Origin: Catenulispora pinistramenti
GTDB lineage: Bacteria; Actinomycetota; Actinomycetes; Streptomycetales; Catenulisporaceae
NCBI RefSeq assembly: GCF_018274385.1
Contig: NZ_JAAFYZ010000076.1
Coordinates: 1 to 41,167 of the forward strand
Reading direction: 5' to 3'
Length of the DNA: 41,167 bases
Translations under genes and position numbers: made by a program
Notes under the pieces: generated by a model
Databases searched by the model: none
The model's input: the letters and a program-made list of their open reading frames with translations, nothing else
What the model was told of the DNA's origin: nothing
Part shown: piece after piece, positions 35,474-41,167 of the stretch
Numbering within the stretch: the stretch's first letter is position 1
Layout: each line of letters begins with the position of its first letter

Positions 35474-36958
35474 CGGGTGTGCAGCGTGGATGAACTGCGC
35501 AGCCTGTTCCTGTTCGAGAAGCTGACCGGGGAACAACTGAACTGGCTGTGCGAGCACGGCACCGTCGAGGCCTACGAGCCCGGCCGGGTGTACAGCGAAG
35601 GCGAAGACGCGCAGTGGTTCTACGTCCTGCTGGAGGGGACGGTCGTGCTGTCGCGCCGGGTCGGGGCCGACGACGTCGAAGTGACGCGGACCTCCCAGCG
35701 CGGCGTCTACAGCGGTGCGTTCCAGGCCTATCTCGGCGACCGTGTGCAACAGATCTACCGGAACTCGTTGTCGGTGACGGTTCCCTCGCGGTTCTTCGTG
35801 GTGTCCGCCGAACTGTTCTCCACGATGATGCACGAGTGGTTCCCCATGGCGGTGCACCTGCTGGAGGGCTTGTTCTTCGGCACCCAGATCCAGCAGCAGA
35901 TCGTCGGCGGCCGGGAGCGGCTGCTCGCGCTCGGTGCTCTGTCAGCCGGACTGACCCACGAGCTGAACAACCCGGCGGGCGCCGCCCTGCGCGCCGCTTC
36001 CACGCTGCGCGAGACAGTGGCCGGCGTCCGGTCCGACCTGGCCGCACTCGCCGCGCACGGGGACCGGGCACCGAGCCTGGACACACTGGTCTCGCTGCTG
36101 AACCGCGCCACCGAGCTCGCCGCGCAAGAAAAGGCCTCCGCGCTCGGCCCCCTGGAGATCTCCGACCGCGAAGACGCGATGTCCGACTGGCTCGAAGACC
36201 GGGGCGTCGAGAACGGCTGGCAGCTCGCCCCCACGTTCGTGCAGGGTGGTCTTGAGGCCGACGACCTGGAGCAGATCACCGGCAGCGTGGATGACAGTGT
36301 TCTGCCGGCGGTCTTGTCCTGGCTGGCCCGAACCCTGGAGACCGAGGGGCTGACGGCCGAGATCGAGGAAGCCACACACCGGGTCTCGGACCTAGTCGGG
36401 GCCGCGAAACAGTACTCGCAGCTGGACCGCGCCTCCCAGCAGGAAGTCGACGTCCACGACCTGCTGGACAGCACCGTGACGATGCTCTCGGGCAAGATCC
36501 CCAACAACGTGCGCATCGTGAAGCACTATGGCACGGACCTGCCCCGGATCCCCGCCTACCCCGCAGAGCTGAACCAGGTGTGGACCAACCTCATCGACAA
36601 CGCCGTAGCGGCGATGGCCGACGGGGGAATGGCTGACGGGGCAAACGGCGGAACACTGACGATCAGCACCGGCCTGGACCGCGACCACCTGGTCGTCGAC
36701 TTCCAGGACACCGGCCCCGGCGTCCCCGACGAGATCAAGGACCGGATCTTCGAGCCCTTCTTCACCACCAAGCCCGTCGGCAAGGGCACCGGCCTCGGCC
36801 TGGACATCTCCTGGCGCATCGTCGTCAGCAGACATCACGGCGACCTGAGCGTCGAGTCGAAGCCGGGGGAGACCCGGTTCCGGGTCCGGCTGCCGGTGCG
36901 GTGGGATGGCGAGGGTGAGGGTGAGGCGGGGCCGACCCCCGCGCCTGACGTCGCCTGA
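35408..36958 (+). CDS. Sensor histidine kinase with cyclic-nucleotide-binding-like domain
   Basis: A 516-residue soluble kinase. Residues 31-160 form a cNMP-binding-like beta-barrel ([20 protein letters not shown], then [20 protein letters not shown]). The histidine box is [14 protein letters not shown] with His184; about 180 residues of helical insert follow before the ATPase. HATPase motifs are [23 protein letters not shown] and [12 protein letters not shown] Gly/Met-rich loop ([13 protein letters not shown]) sits after the N box. GTG 35408 overlaps the stop of the receiver-flavoprotein gene. The first 22 residues are a duplicated 11-residue unit encoded by a 33-bp tandem repeat, so GTG 35441 could also start translation. 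It is the obvious cognate kinase of the fusion protein. Confidence 0.92.
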   Translation: MTPAEPVRGEAVTAAEPVHGEPRVCSVDELRSLFLFEKLTGEQLNWLCEHGTVEAYEPGRVYSEGEDAQWFYVLLEGTVVLSRRVGADDVEVTRTSQRGVYSGAFQAYLGDRVQQIYRNSLSVTVPSRFFVVSAELFSTMMHEWFPMAVHLLEGLFFGTQIQQQIVGGRERLLALGALSAGLTHELNNPAGAALRAASTLRETVAGVRSDLAALAAHGDRAPSLDTLVSLLNRATELAAQEKASALGPLEISDREDAMSDWLEDRGVENGWQLAPTFVQGGLEADDLEQITGSVDDSVLPAVLSWLARTLETEGLTAEIEEATHRVSDLVGAAKQYSQLDRASQQEVDVHDLLDSTVTMLSGKIPNNVRIVKHYGTDLPRIPAYPAELNQVWTNLIDNAVAAMADGGMADGANGGTLTISTGLDRDHLVVDFQDTGPGVPDEIKDRIFEPFFTTKPVGKGTGLGLDISWRIVVSRHHGDLSVESKPGETRFRVRLPVRWDGEGEGEAGPTPAPDVA

Positions 36959-37013
36959 CGCCGCCTGACGAACTACTGTCCGGGCACGGCGCCGGAGCGT
37001 AGATGTTCTCTCG

Positions 37014-37550
37014 CTACCTCTCCCGCTGTTTGCTGTAGTGCCGTGCCACGCGGGCCCGATTTCCGCAGCTCGTGCTGCACCATTCCCGCCGCGGATGATC
37101 CTTCACGAAGTACTGGACGCAGCCCGGCGCGTGGCACGCGCGCACGTCCTGGCGCTGATCGCCGCCGATCAACAGGACGGCGCCGCGGGCGACCGTTCCT
37201 CGGGCCTGATCCAGCGGGTCGGCGGCGGACAGTTCGATCACACCCCAGCCGCCGTCGGAGTCTGCCAACAGCGGTGCCCGTGCGGCGCGCGCCGAGGCGT
37301 CGTTGACGACGTCCACGGCGCCGGTCGGCAACGGCTCGCCTTCGGCCGTGGCGTGCAGCAGAGCGCGGATAGCGTCACGGAGTCCGATGAACGCCGGCAG
37401 GTCTGATTCCCCCGCGTCCGCCGGCAGCGAGTGCTCGCGCAGCCAGGTGGACAGGGCGTGGGGAGTCTCTAGGCCTTCGCGTTCCCTGCCTCGGACGGCA
37501 TACCGGGTGTTCGCGAACTCGATGGCGAGCGGGCCGGCGGCTTCCTTCAT
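37014..37550 (-). CDS. CGNR zinc-finger (ABATE-domain) transcription factor
   Basis: A 178-residue regulator. The N-terminal part (about 1-130) matches the ABATE stress-sensor domain: LAIEFANTRYAVRG, then LREHSLPADAGESDLPAFIG and LRDAIRALLHATAEGE. The C-terminal CGNR finger reads CHAPGCVQYFVKDHPRREWC then STSCGNRARVARHY, with four Cys to hold zinc and the name-giving CGNR intact. These proteins are thought to bind DNA. The ATG at 37550 has no clear ribosome site and may be leaderless. It is divergent from the MFS exporter gene, and repeated GTTAGAW half-sites fill the 91-bp gap, so it probably controls both genes. Confidence 0.9.
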   Translation of the reverse strand: MKEAAGPLAIEFANTRYAVRGREREGLETPHALSTWLREHSLPADAGESDLPAFIGLRDAIRALLHATAEGEPLPTGAVDVVNDASARAARAPLLADSDGGWGVIELSAADPLDQARGTVARGAVLLIGGDQRQDVRACHAPGCVQYFVKDHPRREWCSTSCGNRARVARHYSKQRER

Positions 37551-37551
37551 T

Positions 37552-37631
37552 TTCTAACGATAGCAGTCGCTTGCATCCATTAGATTGTGCCGTCATTATC
37601 TAACTGTTGCCAGCCACTACAACCGTTAGAA
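37552..37631. promoter_or_regulatory. Divergent promoter with four GTTAGAW-like half-sites
   Basis: TTCTAACG (37552-37559) and CGTTAGAA (37624-37631) are perfect inverted arms at the two gene starts. Inside them TTAGAT (37580-37585) and ATCTAA (37598-37603) form a second inverted pair. The region is AT-rich compared with everything around it. Symmetry suggests one dimeric regulator, probably the CGNR protein, acting on both promoters. Confidence 0.65.
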
Positions 37632-37641
37632 AGTGGGGGAC

Positions 37642-38991
37642 ATGACGTCCACCGTCACCGCGGTGCCGGCCGCCGAGGAGCGCCGGGGCCCCGACGGGGC
37701 TTCCCGGCCCGCGTCGTTGTGGGGCAACCGGGACTTCCTGAAGTTCTGGTCCGGCGAGACGCTGTCCCTGTTCGGGACCCAGGTCACGACCCTGGCCATC
37801 CCGCTGACCGCCGTCCTGGTCTTCAAGGCGACACCGGCCCAGGTCGGTCTGCTCCGCTTCCTGCAACTGGTCCCGTACCTCGGGCTGGCGATGGTGTTCG
37901 GCGTGTGGGTGGACCGGGGGCGCCGCAAGCCGGTGATGATGCTGGCGAACGGTGCCCGCATGGTGTTGATCGCGTCCATCCCGGTGCTGTCGGCCACCCA
38001 CCGCCTGACGCTCGGGCTGCTGCTCGGCATCGCCTGCGCGGTCGGCGTCTTCTCGGTGCTGTTCGATGTGAGCTGGATGGCGTTCGTGCCGACGCTGGTG
38101 AAGGAACCGGAGCACTACGTCGAGGCTAACCAGAAACTCGGTGTCACCTCCTCCAGCGCGGACGTGGCGGGCCCGGGGGTGGCCGGGGCCGTCATCAGCG
38201 CCCTGAGCGCGCCGACCGCGTTGGCCCTCGACGGCGTCTCCTACCTGATCTCGCTGCTCACGCTGCTGTGGATCCGCACCCCGGAGCCGCGTCCGGCCGC
38301 ACCCGCGCAGCAGGCCGAGCGGCACCTGACCGCCGAGTTGCGCCAGGGACTGCGCTTCGTCTTCGGCGACCGGATCCTGCGGCCGCTGGCCCTGATCGCG
38401 CCGTTCTGCAACTTCTCGATGGTCGGCGTCTGGACGATGTTCCTGCTCTACGCGACGCGCGGGGCGGGGCTGAGCCCGGCACAGGTCGGGATCGTGTTCG
38501 CGGCCTCGTCGGTCGGCGGCCTGATCGGCGCGGCGCTCTCGCGCCGGCTGATCGCACGCTTCCGGCTCGGCGCGCTGTACGCGGTGTCGATGATCGCGGT
38601 GTTCGTCGCTCCGCTGCTCATCCCGCTGGCGTCCGGCCCGCGCCCGGTGCTGCTGACGGCGTTCATCGCCTCGTTCTTCCTGGCGTACCTCGGCCTGGGC
38701 GTCGCCAACGTCGTCGTGATCAGCCTGCGGCAGGCGTCCACCCCGCAGCCGCTGATGGGCCGGATGAACGCGGCGTTCCGCACGGTGCTGTTCGGCGGCG
38801 GGGCACTGGGCGGCCTGGCCGGCGGCCTCATCGCCGGGGCGATGGGCCCGCGGGCGGGTCTGGCGGCCGTCGCGACCGGCTCGGCACTGATGGTCCTGCC
38901 GGTGCTGCTCTCACCGGTGACCCGCTTGCCGGCCATGCCGGGCATGCCAGCCATGCCAGCCATGCCGGCCGACCCCGAGGGCCGGGAGTGA
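37642..38991 (+). CDS. MFS exporter (enterobactin-exporter/DHA3-like)
   Basis: A 449-residue, 12-helix major facilitator transporter. The start FLKFWSGETLSLFGTQVTTL and the loop VFGVWVDRGRRKPVMMLANG are typical of the MFS_3/DHA3 exporter group. Around residue 145 it has SWMAFVPTLVKEPEHYVEAN, also typical. Such proteins expel drugs or siderophores by proton exchange; the cargo is unknown. ATG 37642 is preceded by GTGGGGG; GTG 37633 is an alternative. The C-terminus has iterated PAMPGMPAMPAMPA encoded by 9-bp repeats of CCATGCCAG. The stop lies six bases before the MOSC gene start, and the divergent CGNR gene is the likely regulator. Confidence 0.9.
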   Translation: MTSTVTAVPAAEERRGPDGASRPASLWGNRDFLKFWSGETLSLFGTQVTTLAIPLTAVLVFKATPAQVGLLRFLQLVPYLGLAMVFGVWVDRGRRKPVMMLANGARMVLIASIPVLSATHRLTLGLLLGIACAVGVFSVLFDVSWMAFVPTLVKEPEHYVEANQKLGVTSSSADVAGPGVAGAVISALSAPTALALDGVSYLISLLTLLWIRTPEPRPAAPAQQAERHLTAELRQGLRFVFGDRILRPLALIAPFCNFSMVGVWTMFLLYATRGAGLSPAQVGIVFAASSVGGLIGAALSRRLIARFRLGALYAVSMIAVFVAPLLIPLASGPRPVLLTAFIASFFLAYLGLGVANVVVISLRQASTPQPLMGRMNAAFRTVLFGGGALGGLAGGLIAGAMGPRAGLAAVATGSALMVLPVLLSPVTRLPAMPGMPAMPAMPADPEGRE

Positions 38992-38996
38992 CCGGC

Positions 38997-39698
38997 ATGT
39001 ATGTCAAAGAACTGTGGCGCTATCCGGTGAAGTCGATGCGCGGGGAGCGCCTGTCATCGGCGGAGGTGACGCCGGACGGTATCGCCGGCGACCGGCTGCT
39101 GCACGTACGGGACCGCCGCGGCGTCCTCACCGGCCGAACCCGCCACAACCTGCTCGGCATGTCGGCGACCACACATCAGAACGGCGAAATCCTCGTCGAC
39201 GGCGAGCCGTGGGCGGGCGACCAGAGCGCCGCAGCCGTCCGCGCGGCCGCCGGCCCCGACGCCGAACTGGTCCGCTACACCGGCCCCGAGCGCTTCGACG
39301 TCCTCAACCTGATGGTCGCCACCGACGGCGCGATCGCCGCACTCGGCCACGACGGCCGCCGCCTGCGCCCGAACATCGTCATCGGCGGCGTCCCGGGCCT
39401 GGCCGAGCGGACCTGGCCGGGCCTGACCCTGCGGATCGGCGACGTGCTGATCGGAATGCTCAAGCTACGCGCCCGCTGCATAGTCACCACCATCGACCCG
39501 GATACCGGCGAGCAGAACCTGGACGTGCTGCGCACCATCCTGCGAGGCCACGACGGCCGCTTCGCGCTGGACTCGTGGGCAGCGGCCCCGGGAGTGATCC
39601 GGGTCGGGGACGATGTGGAGCTGATCGAGCCGCCCGAGGGCATCGACCCGCCTGCCGCCGGCGGATGGATCGTCGGCGCCCCCTACACGGTGCCGTGA
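38997..39698 (+). CDS. MOSC-domain protein
   Basis: A 233-residue protein with an N-terminal MOSC beta-barrel (VKELWRYPVKSMRGERLSSA, then GIAGDRLLHVRD) and the MOSC core (about 110-220) containing RPNIVIGG, then RIGDVLIGMLKLRARCIVTT, with the conserved Cys161 in ARCIVTTIDPDTGEQN. MOSC proteins bind molybdenum cofactor or related sulfur carriers and include molybdenum-dependent reductases such as YiiM/mARC types. ATG 38997 has GGGAG eight bases upstream; GTG 38988, overlapping the MFS stop, is the alternative. It is the last gene of the MFS transcription unit. R2 begins 42 bases after the stop codon. Confidence 0.88.
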   Translation: MYVKELWRYPVKSMRGERLSSAEVTPDGIAGDRLLHVRDRRGVLTGRTRHNLLGMSATTHQNGEILVDGEPWAGDQSAAAVRAAAGPDAELVRYTGPERFDVLNLMVATDGAIAALGHDGRRLRPNIVIGGVPGLAERTWPGLTLRIGDVLIGMLKLRARCIVTTIDPDTGEQNLDVLRTILRGHDGRFALDSWAAAPGVIRVGDDVELIEPPEGIDPPAAGGWIVGAPYTVP

Positions 39699-40210
39699 AC
39701 CGGGTGGACGGATACCGGAGATCTCCAGGTAGCTTTCGGCCTAGTGCTGTATCAGGCAACGTTTGCCCGGGAGTTCGCGCTTTGCTCGGGAGTTCGCGAT
39801 GTGGTTCGTGATGTGCCGGTCGGCGGGCGGGATCCGTTGGCGGGTGGAGTCTGCTGGGGCTGGAGTTTGGGGGCCGGGTTGCGGTTAGGCTGTGGTTGTA
39901 AAGCTTTTTACGGCCTTCGGTCATAGTTGTGCCGGTTCGGGGTTCGGGGCGGTGGGTCTGTATCTCGGCCGCCGGTTCGCGCGTTCACAACCCCGCCGCA
40001 CCTCAGGCCTCTTCAACTCCGGCAAGTCAGGGCAAGGACACAGGCAAGATCAACAGCACAGGCAAGATCAAGAGCTGAAGGTCAAGGTCAAGGTCAAGAG
40101 CTGTGGTGAAGGGCCGGGCCTCCGGCGGGCCTCGGCAACCTCAGGGAAACTTGCGCGGTTCCCTAGGGTGGCTGGGTGAGTCTCAGCGGCTGTGGTTTGT
40201 GGGGTGGTGC

Positions 40211-40385
40211 GGTCCGTTCCCCTCGGTCGCGTCGTCAGCCCGGGGGGTACAGCACCGGTGTCCGGGGGTAAAGTCCGCGCGCGGCGGTCGAGCATTTGAC
40301 CTGCGGTTTCGTATGGCGCGAACTTGACCCCCGGCCACCGGCACTGTAGGCGAAGCCCTGCCGACGCGACCGAGGGGAACGAACC
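40211..40385 (+). repeat. R2 left hairpin: module A (+) facing module B (-)
   Basis: Module A 40211-40281 and module B 40316-40385 (minus strand) are identical, base for base as read by eye, to the R1 left-arm modules, although the 34-bp loop between them differs from the R1 loop at many positions. Confidence 0.9.
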
Positions 40386-40398
40386 GAAAACCAGCCGG

Positions 40399-40730
40399 AA
40401 GAATGGCAATCGCAGGGACCGACAACGCGGGTCGGCGATGCGGCTGCCGGTGAGGGCGTGGCGGCGGGTCGGTGGTCAGTTGGTCGAGAACATACCCGGG
40501 TGCGGTGCGGGACACTGCGCCCACAACAGCCAACCGCCAGTTGCTGATATCCCGGCAGGCCTTGCTGCCCGCAGCATCGGCGTTGGCGGTCAGGTCAATC
40601 CGCTATCCGGCGGTGGCCATCTTGATAGTCGGGTCGATCCGGCGCCCGCCAACCAGGGATGTGCACACCGGCACTGGCGCGTTGGCCAGTACCTGGACCG
40701 GCGGCCGTATTTGCCGAGCCTCCGGTACCC
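40399..40730. other. Centre of R2, no gene seen
   Basis: It is homologous in patches to the R1 centre (GCGGCTGCCGGTGAGGG, TGGTCGAGA, CCGGCGCCCGCCAACC) but strongly diverged elsewhere. Reading frames present here are not kept in R1, so it is probably not protein-coding. Confidence 0.65.
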
Positions 40731-40765
40731 GCACCCCCTGTTTTGTATTTCTCCGGCTGGTTTTC

Positions 40766-40941
40766 GGTTCGTTCCCCTCGGTCGCGTCGGCAGGGCTTCG
40801 CCTACAGTGCCGGTGGCCGGGGGTCAAGTTCGCGCCGAACAAAACCGCAGCTCACACGCATGACCGCAAGCGCGCGGACTTTACCCCCGGACACCGGTGC
40901 TGTACCCCCCGGGCTGACGACGCGACCGTGGGGAACGGACC
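40766..40941 (+). repeat. R2 right hairpin: module B (+) facing module A (-)
   Basis: Module B is 40766-40835 and module A 40871-40941 (minus strand). This A copy carries the same single change (CCCCACGG) as the R1 right-arm A, so left and right positions have kept their own versions in both elements. Confidence 0.9.
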
Positions 40942-41052
40942 GCACCACCTCACAAACCGCCGCCGCTGAGACTGACCCAGCCACCTGAGGGAACCGCGCT
41001 AGTTTCCCTGAGGTTGCCGAGGCCCGCCGGAGGCCCGGCTCTTCATCACAGT

Positions 41053-41167
41053 GGTCTGGCGCGTTGCAGCGCCGTCGTGTCGGCGCGAAAATGTGTCTGG
41101 CAGGTGCTGTTCGCGTGTAGGTCGGCATTGCTTGGCTTGTCAGCCCGCATCACAGTCTGGCACCGGG
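41053..41167. other. Unassigned sequence that interrupts the R2 right arm
   Basis: After ATCACAG the sequence no longer follows R1. The words ATCACAGTGGTCTGGC (41045-41060) and ATCACAGTCTGGCACC (about 41150-41165) recur about 105 bp apart. It could be the end of another inserted element or a deletion scar. Nothing coding is visible. Confidence 0.4.

Larger units (their letters stand above)
39741..41052. mobile_element. R2: second foldback element, right arm cut short
   Basis: It begins CTAG then TGCTGTATCAGGCAACG at 39741, identical to R1 through 26 bases. The left arm (39745-40398) follows R1 island by island. The centre is about 40399-40730. The right arm starts at TGTTTTGTATTTCTCCGGCT (40740-40759) and follows the R1 right arm to CTTCATCACAG, then leaves it at about 41052. 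The outer 300 bp present in R1 are missing or displaced beyond the window. No protein is conserved with R1. The element follows the 3' end of the MOSC gene. Confidence 0.87.

Noticed and set aside
39741-41052. Linear-chromosome telomere or terminal inverted repeat
   Set aside because: Actinomycete telomeres also carry stacked palindromes, but here copies are internal, flanked by ordinary genes on both sides, and repeated at least three times within 41 kb.

Overview
High-GC actinobacterial chromosome segment (roughly 70% GC, GTG/TTG starts, GTGA/ATGA coupled genes, LacI/TetR/CGNR regulators, SpoIIE-type phosphatases, CsbD stress protein). The genus cannot be fixed from sequence alone; a filamentous soil actinomycete (Streptomyces/Catenulispora-like) is the best guess. 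No tRNA, rRNA, CRISPR array, phage or complete insertion sequence is visible.

Layout. 1-195: end of a repeat element (R0) and a degenerate tract. 196-706: frameshifted GPP34-like pseudogene. 937-9458: one sugar-uptake locus, with a LacI regulator, a family-5 lipoprotein binding protein, two Opp/Dpp-type ATPases, two permeases and a GH1 beta-glycosidase. It probably imports beta-linked oligosaccharides and hydrolyses them inside the cell. 9605-15026: signalling and stress genes, with a diguanylate cyclase divergent from a 1049-residue PAS-PAS-GAF-GAF-SpoIIE-HATPase phosphatase, then CsbD and a 49-residue membrane peptide. 15139-18648: DHFR/RibD-like protein, small membrane protein, TetR regulator with matching operators at two promoters, hypothetical protein, alpha/beta hydrolase, and an orphan C-terminal coding remnant. 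19092-24500: heterodimeric ABC exporter coupled to a GT39/ArnT-like membrane protein. 24555-25634: ParB-like HTH regulator. 25909-29701: two divergent, apparently related membrane proteins, one with a tandem-repeat Asp/Arg/Gln tail, then a NarL-type kinase/regulator pair. 31366-33489: oligopeptidase B. 33714-36958: receiver-thioredoxin-reductase fusion overlapping a cyclic-nucleotide-domain sensor kinase. 37014-39698: CGNR regulator divergent from an MFS exporter, followed by a MOSC protein.

Most unusual content: a family of long non-coding foldback elements (R1 29698-31350, R2 39741-41052 and beyond, R0 at the left edge). R1 has inverted arms of about 0.65 kb around a centre of about 0.37 kb. 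In R1 and R2 each arm holds two 70-71 bp modules (A outer, B inner) facing each other, so each arm can fold into a hairpin of about 175 nt. The eight module copies are almost invariant, while loops, centres and microsatellite-like stretches between them differ. R1 and R2 begin at CTAG followed by TGCTGTATCAGGCAACG; R1 lies between converging genes, R2 follows a gene's stop codon, and R0 faces a gene's 3' end. No transposase or other conserved protein is encoded inside. This is the best candidate here for an undescribed system: a non-autonomous mobile element, a structured RNA, or a binding array.
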